Part shown: in pieces, positions 1-9,399 of the stretch | Numbering within the stretch: position 1 is the first letter of the stretch | Layout of the letters: every line of letters starts with the position of its first letter | Source: Coptodactyla brooksi | Lineage: Eukaryota > Arthropoda > Insecta > Coleoptera > Scarabaeidae | Direction: 5' to 3' | DNA: 21,566 nt | Assembly: GCA_033557675.1 (NCBI GenBank) | Contig: JAWQRM010000546.1 | Coordinates: 1 to 21,566, forward strand | Notes under the pieces: model-generated | What the model was told of the DNA's origin: nothing | The model's input: only the letters and a program-made list of their open reading frames with translations | Database searches by the model: none | Translations under genes and position numbers: made by a program

Positions 1-1200
1 CCAGTAGGCAGCCTAGCAAAATCCATTGGATTTTCTCCTTAAACCTTGTTTCACCGATATTTTAGGTTAGGAATAAGATATCGAGGCACGCTTTTCGCTA
101 GCTTGTTTAGGCATCATTTTGCTAGTTTTTATGAAAAAAAGACACCAATTGATTAATTTTTTAAAGAAATTTTGCAATTTCAGTAGTAATATCGATAAAT
201 GCCCTCTGGTGGCGACATATCAAATTGCAATCACCACAAATAAGGTAGCTTTTGTTGGCCAAGGAAAGCTCCTTTCAACGACGCTAAGTTTGTTGAAATG
301 CTTTCAGTCGTTTTGAAGTTACAGATGTTTATTTATACAAACATTTGAAAACTCCCCACCACTTTATTTTTAGAGATAGGACAAAAAGTGTTTAACAAAA
401 CAGACTCGAATTTATCTCAGCTTTAAAAAGCATATATTTGTTTATTATGTTAATAGGGCGAAATTTCGAGAAACACCACATTTTTAAATTCAAAATGGAG
501 GTTGCGCCCCCTAGCCGCCATCTTAGCAATCTGAATATAATTTCCTAGATTTTATTTTGGCCACTTTAGTTGTAAATATTTTTACCGCAAATCTCTACAA
601 TGAATAGTTCCGAGATACCTTGCACACTTATTTGGACACCTGTACATCACATTGTTCCGAGACCGGGAATAAAAGATTACAATTACTTTGCTTGTAATTG
701 ATTAATTCCACCTTTCATCCCAGATTCACCCAGGACATTACAATTTATTCTCGACCTGTGAGAATTTCTCAAGTTATTATGTGTGTTCTTGTGTTTAAAT
801 ACCACGCCGCACAGTGGTGCCAAAACGCATATTTGCGGAAAAAATTATGTAATTTTTTAACTGAAACAGATAAAATTGTGATTCTTTTTTTATTAAAAGC
901 TAATACTTTACCAATTAAAATTTACTAAGTTTTATTTTTTTAATTTTTTCTATTGTTTTTATTTTCTAATTTGTTTTTAATTTTTGTTGTATATTTATTA
1001 TATATATACATATGTGAATGTGTGTGTGTGTGATATGTGTGTTTTTTATATTATATATGCATATAAATTAAAAAAATTAATTACTGTAAAAATAAAAATA
1101 ATTGTTTAAAGTTTTCTTAATCAGTTTTTTCATATTCGAGAACAGATTTAGCACCCTCACTGAATGGCAAAATATTTTTGCTGGTTCCTTTCTTAAATTA
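1..1200. other. AT-rich intergenic stretch, no gene seen
   Basis: The small open frames here have no recognisable domain and the composition of random AT-rich sequence. A (TA)n/(TG)n microsatellite lies near 995-1045. The block around 665-770 has an AATAAA followed by pyrimidine-rich sequence and could be the tail of an old repeat, but no second copy or terminal repeat is visible. Confidence 0.5.
995..1045. repeat. TA/TG dinucleotide microsatellite
   Basis: A run of alternating TA units passes into a GTGTGTGTGTG tract and then more TA/TG-rich sequence. It is a simple, imperfect dinucleotide repeat. Confidence 0.8.
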
Positions 1201-1202
1201 AA

Positions 1203-1335
1203 TATACAGGGTGTAACAAAAAATGTGATCCGCTACTTCGGGAGCGTATTCTACACATCAAAATCAACAAAAAAGTTCATATAAACATATGTCCAAAAAT
1301 GAACCGTTTTCATGTTACAGTGATTCTTACGAAGA
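1203..1335. repeat. Unclassified dispersed repeat beginning ATACAGGGTGTAAC
   Basis: The segment opens with ATACAGGGTGTAACAAAAAA. TACAGGGTGT-type starts are often seen at the ends of dispersed repeats in insect genomes. A related terminus, ATACAGGATGTTCC, occurs at 20588 in this window. No coding potential is seen, the right-hand boundary is not determined, and calling it a repeat is an inference from the terminus. Confidence 0.35.
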
Positions 1336-1821
1336 AAGGTTTTTTATTAATAAAATAAAGTAAAAAACATAGTTATCCCTGAAAATACAATACTGAAATG
1401 ATCTTAGTTGTCATTGCAATAAATATCAAGCAGCCTTTCATCAAAAAAAAGACAAAAAATCGTTTGCCACTTTCGCAATTAGTAACAAATTTAGTAAAAG
1501 ATAGTGCCTGAAAATGGAATATTATTCAAATGCGGAAATTGCTGACATGCGTTTAATGTATGGCTTGCTAACTGTGCTCATACTTAGAAAAACCTTTAAA
1601 AAAAACATTTCATTCACTTTTAAATGATTGTAAAAAGTGTACAGGTGTAGCAGGAGGCTGTTTTGAATAAACAGAAAGACAGAAAGTATTATACTTTGGA
1701 TCCCGTGTTCGTGCTCTCTGTGCGCAGGTATAGTTTTTATTTTCTAAGATTCCCGGCCACCTGCTCGCATTGTTGCGTAAGTATACGCCCCCCGCAAAAT
1801 CTGTAAAAGTACCAAAAGTAA

Positions 1822-3151
1822 TCAGCAGCGTTTGACCGAATAATTTCTTTTTATTACAGTTTTGAAAGCGTTGAGAGATAACGCCCCGATCGACCCTGAC
1901 TCTAGAATTAATGGCTTCTGAGATCGCATGATCATGAACAGAATGTCTTTGCGAAGGGGGATGCTGCCTTCGTACCATTTCATGTCGTACAGCGCCGCGG
2001 ACAAATGACAGCTCTGTAAAAAGCACAGCGAAGTAAATCGGTTTGAATCGTATGTTTATTTCGTACTTTCGAAATTAGCCTTTCCCCAGCAAAGCAAATC
2101 ATGAATATCGTTGAAATCCACCCTACAGCGTTCATGGCAGCTTTCAGCCGAAATTCCTGAAACTGGATTCGATAAGCTGCGTTTATTAGTGACGTACACG
2201 TACCAAAAGAAGAGAGCTGACGCTTAAACCTATGATAATGCTGTAAGTAATCAGGCATGGAGCGAAGACAATCCGATAACAATCGTTGATTTTATCGGTT
2301 AGTCTGAAAACGAGATTTACATATAGAGGCGTATTTCTAAACAGCACTAAAAGAACCATACTCTACGATATGTACGTGATAACGAATGCAAGCAGTTAGT
2401 CCTTCTTGCAAAATCACTCTTGTCGATGAAAACTCCGTCGATCATTTGTTTCAAATGATCCAATCTGAGAACTATTAATTCTACGGCTGTAAAACATGCA
2501 GACCCAAATGCACTGCCAGCCACCAAAACATGCAGCACGGTGAACCATTCAACACAGTAATGTAGATAAAACATGAATCCTTTACTCACCGAGTAGGGAT
2601 ATACAACTTGAAACGTGAAACCGCACATCAAGTTTTCTCTCAATGCTTGTTCATCAGTGCAGGTTATACTTAGGATTTGCGATCTAGCCCATTCGAATAT
2701 GACCGCAACGGATATACGTATACAGAAAGATGCACCTGTTGCAGACGTTCACGAAGTAAATATGCCTTTTTACGGTTGGAGGTTCACCAAAGCTACTGAG
2801 GTCCTGCAGTTCCGAGAAAAGCCTGATGCTGGTTTCTCGTATAGCGAAACTCATTATGTAATTGTGAAGTATGTTACAACCGCAGTGCGCGGCGTACACA
2901 CCTTCTATTATTACAATGCCGGGATAGTTTTCGTAATCTAAAAATGGAAACGTCAGTTTGAAAAATCCGCTTCCGCAATTAAGCGCACGTTTGAAAACAA
3001 AATAACAATTTCCGCACAGTCCTAGAACAAAATACGAATCTATGATAGTCTGAACCCAGATCCTCGGAAGGTAAAACTTGTCTGGGGTCTCAGGAGGCCA
3101 AATCCCAGTAATCCTCGAGTGTTTGTACAATGCGGGCAGAAGCGTGTTCAT
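1822..3151 (-). pseudogene. Odorant receptor (7tm_6) pseudogene, four exons recognisable
   Basis: This encodes an insect odorant receptor, an olfactory ion-channel subunit that in living genes pairs with Orco. Reading leftwards, exon 1 is 3151-2383, exon 2 is 2303-2204, exon 3 is 2156-2067 and exon 4 is 2013-1822. The first exon carries the N-terminal segments (start MNTLLPALYKHSRITGIWPP) and the FQVVYPYSVSKGF block. Exon 3 holds CFAGERLISK. Exon 4 holds the family C-terminal signature ALYDMKWYE...LRKDILFMIMRSQKP...LSLNAF. Introns 2 and 3 have GTACG donors and CAG acceptors. Lesions: the exon 1 frame shifts near 2700-2740; a gap of about 5 bases, judged against the sister copy, shifts it again near 2395; and the exon 1 donor, CG|GTAAGA in the sister copy, is CGTTATCA here. 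A TTTATT (AATAAA on the minus strand) lies at 1736-1741. Family assignment is firm; pseudogene status assumes the sequence has no assembly errors. Confidence 0.87.
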
Positions 3152-3480
3152 TTTGTTAATCGACGAACCAAACTAATGGCAGCTTAACGACATGACATCA
3201 TTTGAACGCGAGGGTAGTTTAAAATATTAAAAGGCGGTAGCGACTGCGAAAGAGGGCGCTCATGATAATGCGCAACTTTTGTACGAATTACAGGCCAGAT
3301 AAAGTTGCATATAATCATTCTGACGTGTTTACGCGAGTTTAGTTGCTAGAGCCGTGGCGCAGATTTTAAGAAAGCAATAAAATCTTTGTAAACTTATTTA
3401 TTTTATTTTACGATTATTTTACGAAGTACATGGAATAATTACGAGTGAAGAAGTAGCTTAACTTAAAGTGGCATCGGCGC
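3152..3480. other. Upstream flank of the minus-strand odorant receptor, no gene seen
   Basis: This stretch would carry the promoter of the receptor to its left. No coding exon, TATA element or repeat boundary could be identified with confidence. Confidence 0.3.
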
Positions 3481-4323
3481 CTTATATGAACTGGTCAAAT
3501 GACATGACTCCTCCTTCGATAAGTTGGTCTTCCATCGGAGAATTATTGATTTTTCTTCTAAGGCACTTCTTATATAATAACTTATGAGCTATTACAATTA
3601 TTAAAAAATATTATATGTGCGAGTACACTATTTATAATACGGGACTGTCGTAATGGGAACATTTATTAGCTCCATATTAAAATGTCGAGTTAAATTATCC
3701 AACATTATGGATATTATTATTATAGAGTTATTGATTTTATATTCACAATTGTTTTTGTTACTTAATTTCTTTCAGTTTAAGGATTCGGTTCAATTAACCA
3801 CATATTTCTCTTACTTCTAGTTCCGTCTTAAAAGTTAAAGTTACAGTTCATCAAACGTCCTTGTGTGATTTTTTCAAATTCGCATACGGATTTATTATAA
3901 TAAGTTATTTCCTCATAGCAACGATATTTATTTCTTTGCAATACAATACATTCATCGTTCATCATTTTATTAATTAATTGGGGTTCTATCTGTACGAAGA
4001 TATCATTCGGGGAGGTTGGTCATGGGTGTAAAGTATAGTATTGATATTCTTTCTTATCAATAATAGAAATTTCCAAAATAAAGTTGAAAGTATTTTGGGG
4101 ATGCTTTAATTGTTATCAAGGTTTCAATTAAATATGTGTTTTCAATTAATATATCGAAAAGAAATTTGTGGTTAGTGTTAAGATGGATGTCTTTTATTTC
4201 AATGAGAAGCTGTTCGGGAGACACTAAAGCTGAATGTTTTCTTTTTGCTAAGTTAATTATTTCAATTATGTCTCCTGACATCCTATTTATATGGTTTAAG
4301 TAAACTAAGCTTTCCTTAAACAT
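3480..4323 (-). pseudogene. Decayed env (fusion glycoprotein) remnant of a gypsy/errantivirus-type retroelement
   Basis: On the minus strand the first part (4323-4057) is an open frame of 88 codons that resembles the ectodomain of insect retrovirus envelope proteins related to baculovirus F. It contains an alpha-helical heptad-like stretch with RMSGDIIEIINLAKRKH. Further on, in other frames, cysteine-spaced env-like sequence continues to about 3840. A short tail with the motif EGGVM then ends at a stop near 3480. The middle is strongly AT-rich and full of stops. No gag, pol or long terminal repeat is visible nearby, so this is a fragment. The assignment rests on pattern recognition and not on an alignment. 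The gene is broken by frameshifts and stops and is non-functional as it stands. Confidence 0.55.
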
Positions 4324-4339
4324 CTATGGCTGTTTTCAC

Positions 4340-4456
4340 AGAATGAACTATTAGATGAAAGCTTAATGTTCTTAAACCTTTTAAATAGGATGTTAGGAGA
4401 ATTTCCTTTTCGATATCTCAATTGAAAACACCTATTTAATTGAAACCTTGATAACC
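4340..4456 (+). repeat. Inverted, internally deleted copy of the env remnant
   Basis: The segment GGTTTCAATTAAATATGTG on the plus strand near 4120 is mirrored on the opposite strand by the sequence at 4420-4445, and AAAGCTT...AATAGGATGT is mirrored at 4357-4392. The two arms face each other around a short centre at about 4324-4340. The right arm lacks roughly 100 bases that are present in the left arm. The result is a fold-back structure made from one piece of the retroelement. Confidence 0.75.
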
Positions 4457-4645
4457 GGAGAACGAGCCGCTACAAACCCACGCCCAAGCCGCTAAGGTAG
4501 AAGTGGAGAATGGACCCGATGCAGACCCAGGAATGGACGAAGCCCGAAGAAGACCCCGCCCCAGCCGAACCCCCAGGACGTCCCGTGGCTAGTACCGTGG
4601 AAATTAGCCCCAGCATCCAAGAAGCGCCGATGAACAACCGCTACG
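4457..4645. other. GC-rich insert of unknown origin
   Basis: About 190 bases of markedly GC-rich sequence with CCCCGCCCCAGCCGAACCCC-like runs interrupt AT-rich DNA. They abut the env inverted repeat on one side and the truncated receptor exon on the other. The frames are proline/arginine-rich with no domain I recognise. It could be a fragment of a retroelement gag, of another gene's exon, or of transferred DNA. Confidence 0.45.
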
Positions 4646-5409
4646 GGAAAACTTGAAGTGCGGTTTGCTGCTTCAAGTTGTATACCCAAACTCGGTCAGC
4701 GAAGGATTCATGTTTTACCTGCATCACTGTGTCGAATTGTTCAGCCTGCCGCATGCTTTGGTGGCTGGCTGCGTGTGCTACTCGGCATGTTTCATCGCCG
4801 CAGAATTAACTGTTGTCACACTGGATCATTTAAAACGAATGGTTGACGAGGTTTTCATCGACGACAATGATTTTGGAAGAAGACAAAAGCTAATTACTTG
4901 CATTCGGTAAGATATACATATTATGGAGTATTTTTCTATGCCCGCTTTAAAAACGTTTTTCTATATATATATATATATCATTTTCAGGCTAACCGACAAA
5001 ATCAATAATTGTTATCGGCTTGTTCTCGTTCTGTGCCTGATTACTTACAGTGTTGTCACTCTCCCTTTGGTACGTATACGTCATTAATAAACGCAGTTCA
5101 TCGAATTCAATTTCAGGAATTTCGGATGAAAAGTGCGGCGATATACGTGACATGCTATGCTGGAGGGAGGCTAATTACGAAAGTACGAAATAAACTTACG
5201 ATTCAAACTGATTTACTTTTCTTTAGCTTTTACAGAGCAGTCATTTGACAACGGCACTCTACGACACGAAATGGTACGAGGTCAGCATCCCCCTTCGTAA
5301 GGATATTCTGTTCATGATCATGCAGTCTCAGAAACCGTTAACTTTAAAGTCAGAATTAACTGGCTACTTATCTCTCAATGCATTCAAAACTGTAATCACC
5401 ATCAAATAA
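4646..5409 (+). pseudogene. 5'-truncated odorant receptor (7tm_6) copy
   Basis: This is a sister of the minus-strand receptor at 1.8-3.2 kb, in the opposite orientation. Exons are 4646-4906 (partial first exon, LLQVVYPNSVSEGFMFYLHH...), 4988-5069, 5117-5182 and 5236-5409. Splice sites are readable: CG|GTAAGA, TTTTCAG|G, TTG|GTACGT, TTTCAG|GAA, AAA|GTACGA and TTACAG|AGC. The last exon ends in the signature ALYDTKWYE...LRKDILFMIMQSQKP and a TAA. Everything before the middle of exon 1 is missing, replaced by GC-rich DNA. Relative to its sister, exon 2 is 18 bases shorter and exon 3 is 24 bases shorter, both in frame and both within membrane segments. An AATAAA follows at 5494-5499. Loss of the N-terminal half makes a functional receptor very unlikely. 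Confidence 0.87.
4961..4978. repeat. (TA)n tract in the receptor copy's first intron
   Basis: A pure TA dinucleotide run of nine units lies just before the polypyrimidine tract and acceptor of exon 2. Confidence 0.85.
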
Positions 5410-6143
5410 GGCATAACAAGAGCACACAGTTTGAAGAATTGCTTTCGTTTATTCAAAATAGCCTCCTTCTGTACCTGTACACAACCACTTAAAAATAAAG
5501 TAAGTTATTTTTCTAAGGCTTCAATTGGTGTTGTGTTTAATTGACACGACGTTGAAGCTCATACATTCTAGGGGAGAGTAGCCTTGATCGTACCGCCTCC
5601 TTCATCGTACAACCACTTGGAGCTTGAGTAAAGTTTGAGCGTTTTCGGACAGTTTCACATAAGAATTCGTCATCTTTCGTAAGCTCACAGATCCTTTTAA
5701 GGCATGTTTAATCTAGTGTTTAAAAATCAGTGGGTTTCAATCGTAGCATTGTTTATAGGTTAGGAATTGCGTTTTATTTATAAGTAGGACGAGTTACACC
5801 GTATTTTTAACCAAATATAGTTGGCAGACCAAAGTTAGGAAAGTGAAAAGGCACCCTACATACGATGTTGAAAGCATACCGTTATATATTTATTTATTAA
5901 CATTTATTTTATATGTTATTTGAAATAGTTGTTTTCGGTGGAGGCACGTTTTGTATTATTCTTCTTGTTTATTAACGAAAATTACGGACGACGTGAAAAA
6001 TTGTTTCTTTAATCCCAATAATCCATTTCAATAATTACATAACCTATTTAATACATAATTAATGTTCTTTCAATTAACTGGAAGTACAACCACATCTAGG
6101 TATATACAAGAACTATCAGTTTACCTTTATACTTGTCGACCTA
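5410..6143. other. Intergenic stretch and upstream flank of the gustatory receptor
   Basis: The first 100 bases are the 3' flank of the truncated odorant receptor; they still resemble the 3' flank of the minus-strand sister (GTTTATTCAAAA-AGCCTCC). From about 5945 the sequence is the putative promoter and 5' leader of the gustatory receptor, because it is repeated in diverged form at 7880-8040 ahead of the second receptor copy. No coding exon was found. Confidence 0.5.
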
Positions 6144-7483
6144 ATGGACCGAAAATTGAACCACATATTTTCGACATTATCAGTTGTCTACTATTTATCG
6201 AGATACCTTGGATTATGTCCTTACTACTTTGACAGGAAGTCGAGAAAATTCAAGAAATCCTCTATGTTTTATAGCGTTTGCTTTGTCCCACTCCACGCGG
6301 CGGTTTTAACGTTAACGATTTATTACCACATGGTGTTTACTGATCTTATGAAGAATGTGTCCGAATTTGTCTACTTCATAGCGGCTTTATGCGATATATT
6401 CAGCGCATTGCAATTCCTTTCGATGATACATGTGCATTTCTATTTGAGGGCAACGTTTATTGATATACTAAACAAAATGGAACACGCTAGAAGAAATTTG
6501 AAGAAGCTTGGCGTTACAATAAGATATAAGAAACTTAAAATCACTTTCGGAATATCTATCACTGTATTGTGTTCATTCATTGTTTTGATCTTTGTATCCG
6601 TATTGAAATGGCAATATTACATGTCAACAAACACTGTTGTATCGACGATCGTTGGGTTCGCTATCTTAATGTTTCATGTTGTACCTACAATATCCTTAAT
6701 ACACGCAACATTTGGAATTGCAGTATATGCCACTTTTATCAACGCAATCAACAATCATCTAACGTACATAGCGAATAGAACATTTCATCAACAAATGATG
6801 GTCAAAAAGGTGTTAAACTTGTGCGTGGACATACGGAAAAATATTTTGGAATACAACAAGTTTGTATCGAAACTTCTCATTACTTGTTTGGCTACAAATT
6901 TCCTTCTAACCGTATTACATATTTTCATAACAGTGATGCCTATTATTAGACACAACATAAACTTATTTGCACTAGCCTCTTTATGGATAATTGTGATAAC
7001 GGACTGCGGTGCGTTCTTTTGTTTCGTAACGTACGAATATTGCAAAAGGGAGGTAAGTGAGCACTTTACTTGGGAATATACTGTTATATAGATGTGTTGG
7101 TCACCAGTTTATGGAGACAGCCAGAATAGTATCGATGTTATTGATGCAGATAAATAACAAATACATTAGGAAAGAGGTATAAATGTAGTGTGTTTATTAA
7201 ATACCAGTAAGGTATTAAATTTTTTTAGCTTAATGGATTCACACTAGAAATGGGACACCACGGAACAGAATTAACAGCTGCAGGTTTATTTAAGGTCAAC
7301 TTCAGTATGATTACAGTTGTAAGTGGAAAATTCAGATACAGTTGATTAAAAATATTGGCCACTAAATTGTTGCAGACGGGTGGAGCCGTGGCGATATACA
7401 CCGTGCTCTTATTTCAATTCGATTTTAACATTGATATTCATGGTATATTCAATAATAGTACTACTGAACTTGCATCCGAATGA
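6144..7483 (+). CDS. Gustatory receptor (7tm_7 family), four exons, 391 aa
   Basis: An insect gustatory receptor, a seven-pass ligand-gated channel of the taste-neuron membrane; the ligand cannot be inferred. Exons are 6144-7052, 7108-7176, 7229-7318 and 7376-7483, all joined in phase 0. Splice sites are GAG|GTAAGT, CACCAG|TTT, GAG|GTATAA, TTTTAG|CTT, GTT|GTAAGT and TTGCAG|ACG. The product is 391 residues, normal for the family. Hydrophobic segments lie near 41-61, 75-95, 133-154, 165-195, 244-267, 273-298 and 350-371. The last exon gives TGGAVAIYTVLLFQF, matching the family's TYhhhhhQF hallmark, preceded by GTELTAAGLFKVNFSMIT. No stop or frameshift was found. An ATG-first reading without splicing would run to 7091 and lose the seventh segment. 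A candidate AATAAA lies at 7713. The subfamily is not assigned. Confidence 0.92.
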
Positions 7484-8040
7484 AATGAACGTATGAAGCT
7501 GTAAATGTATTACATTACTTATCCGTGATGACTTCAATAAGTCAACAATTAGTATGTTAAATATAATTGATTGATACTCATGTAATTTGTGGTATTAATA
7601 ATGGGCAACCTTTAAATGAGCGAAATGAAGAATAGGAGAATTTCCAAACATATTTATAATTGATAGTTCTCGACAAAGCAGCAATTAGAAAATAATGAAA
7701 GTCGAATTATCTAATAAAAAACCAAAAAAAAATAGAATGCATCAAAACAGGATGTAGCTTTAAAAATTAAGAGAGGGAGAAAGTCATGTGCGGTATATAT
7801 TAACCATTAAACATATCCATTATAACCAAATGACAAATCTAACGTAGAAAAATGTACTTTACATACGTTTTATAGTACTATTCTTGTTTAATAAATAAAA
7901 TTGTCTATCTATTTCAAATAATGCTTTTTAAATAATTACCTAAACCACTTAGTGCATAATAAATGTCCAGTCCTATAACAAGGAATACAAATACATCTAT
8001 ATACATGGACTGGGAGGTTACTTTCATATTTGTCAACCTA
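7484..8040. other. 3' flank of the gustatory receptor and leader of its duplicate
   Basis: No coding exon is seen. AATAAA at 7713-7718 is a candidate polyadenylation signal. GAGAAAGTCATGTGCGGT at 7777-7794 is shared with the repeat end at 9361. From about 7880 the sequence resembles the flank upstream of the intact receptor, ending in CAACCTAATGGACCG versus CGACCTAATGGACCG. Confidence 0.5.
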
Positions 8041-8171
8041 ATGGACCGAAACTCGAAACATATATTTTTAGCATTCAAATTCAAAAAATTCTCTGTAGTT
8101 TGTATCCTTTGCTTTGTTCCAGTCCATGCAGCAGTTTTAACGTTAACAATTTATTACCAGATGGTTTTTAT
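8041..8171 (+). pseudogene. Gustatory receptor N-terminal fragment (tandem duplicate)
   Basis: The reading frame begins MDRNSKHIF and continues to CFVPVHAAVLTLTIYYQMVF, closely matching the first exon of the receptor at 6144 (MDRKLNHIF ... CFVPLHAAVLTLTIYYHMVF). About 25 codons between HIF and KFKK are deleted. Similarity stops after MVF, and the frame then runs into unrelated sequence ending near 8229. With the matching leader upstream this is a decayed tandem duplicate whose remaining exons are gone. Confidence 0.87.
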
Positions 8172-8229
8172 TCGCGCTATAGTAATGTCTTTACTGCCCA
8201 ACAACACAAACCGCCCAAAATTAATATAA

Positions 8230-8610
8230 CATAACATATGAGTCCATCATCGGAAGATTTCTTATCAGTTTATGTTCGGAGACTAAATAGATGCCATGCC
8301 ATATATTGCCTATCACAATGATTAGTCTATAACAAAAATTTGTAAGTACGATGATTGTTGGCTTAGTTAAGACAGTTATATTACTAATGAAAAACTATGC
8401 CACATGCACAGTTACTTTTTTAGTGTTTAACTTACTTTAGAAATAATAGAATTTCTTGATCATCACAACTGCTGTCTGACTCTTTTCCTAAATTTATCAT
8501 TACTGCTGCTGCATCTGCATAGTCTATGAGAACTTCCGTTTCCTACCAATCTTCATTTATTTTATCAGTGTGTTTAATTGTTCTTGACCATATTTCAGGA
8601 CTTATTTGGC
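8230..8610. other. No gene seen
   Basis: This is AT-rich sequence between the receptor fragment and the transposase remnant. The right part is probably the 3' tail of the minus-strand transposon. A clear terminal inverted repeat was not found. Confidence 0.35.
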
Positions 8611-9021
8611 TTAGACCCTCTTTTCACACATATTCAATGCCTTCTTCACACCATACCCATCTCTTCCAATATGCCCATTACAATAGGTTTTTGTCAAGCC
8701 CCAAATGTTCTCGATGGGGTTAAAAATGCAGTGGTAAGGAGTGAGTTTAAGCGCGCTATGCACACACCTGGACAAGCCTATTGGCAGCATACGTTTTTGG
8801 TGATTTACGTTTTTGTCATCAAATGGTACTGGATGCTGCTGTAACCATGTCTGAATTTCTTTTTTCTTCCAGCCGGTATTAGGTGCTTTATCCTCTAAAG
8901 TACTATGATAACTGACATTATCCACAAAGATAATAGAAGATTCTTCCAGATTTTTCAATAATTGTTGTTCAAACCAAGTGAGAAATTTTTTTTTGTTCAT
9001 TTCACCATGATAATCTGAGTC
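8611..9021 (-). mobile_element. IS630/Tc1-mariner-type DDE transposase fragment
   Basis: The minus-strand frame encodes the C-terminal half of a DDE transposase, the enzyme that cuts and rejoins transposon ends. In order it shows DYHGEMN, then IIFVDNVSYHS with the second catalytic Asp, a KKKEIQTWLQQH helix, and LTPYHCIFNPIENIWG with the catalytic Glu. This layout is that of the insect branch of the IS630/Tc1-mariner superfamily. The frame is closed by an in-frame TAA just upstream of DYHGEMN. The next 300 bases show only scattered resemblance, so the N-terminal DNA-binding part and the first Asp are lost or degraded. Non-functional as it stands. Confidence 0.82.
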
Positions 9022-9338
9022 TTAGATTTCTGAGTTAAAGATGGACTAGTAATAAATCCATTTTTTTATGCGCCAAAAATCATAATAAATATTATGATGT
9101 TTTCACGTTCCACCACATATCTTATTTCCTGGTTCATTAGCATCATATATTCACCTTCCTTCATCTGTATTCCCTATCACTTATATTGATAGTAGCTTTA
9201 ATTTGTTACATTTACAGGTTTCAACAAAATTGAAGTTACGCTATTGGAGAAACATGAATGAAGTTGCATAATATATCCACTGTCCATATCTCTGAACTAT
9301 CAGACTTACCAAATACGCTCAACCATTGTTGTTATCTG

Positions 9339-9379
9339 TATTTAAACCACGATCAAGGTTAGAGAAAGTCATGTGCGGT
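9339..9379. repeat. Shared repeat end (AGAGAAAGTCATGT type)
   Basis: About 35 bases here, TTTAAACCA..CAAGGT.AGAGAAAGTCATGT with a few mismatches, recur on the opposite strand at 20431-20466. The core recurs again at 7777-7794. The position just beyond the 5' side of the minus-strand transposase remnant suggests a transposon end, but the partner end was not found. Confidence 0.5.
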
Positions 9380-9399
9380 GTACCATCTACAACGATTCG

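Noticed and set aside
2615..2941. Plus-strand open frame of 108 codons
   Set aside because: It is antisense to odorant receptor exon 1, has no domain and no start context of its own.
4492..4689. Minus-strand open frame of 65 codons, Gly/Phe/Leu-rich
   Set aside because: Reads the GC-rich insert and the receptor junction backwards; looks like composition bias rather than a gene.
6788..7045. Minus-strand open frame of 85 codons
   Set aside because: Antisense shadow of the gustatory receptor's first exon.
7053..7091. Unspliced C-terminus of the gustatory receptor (VSEHFTWEYTVI)
   Set aside because: It reads through a strong GTAAGT donor and would lack the seventh segment; the spliced model is far better.
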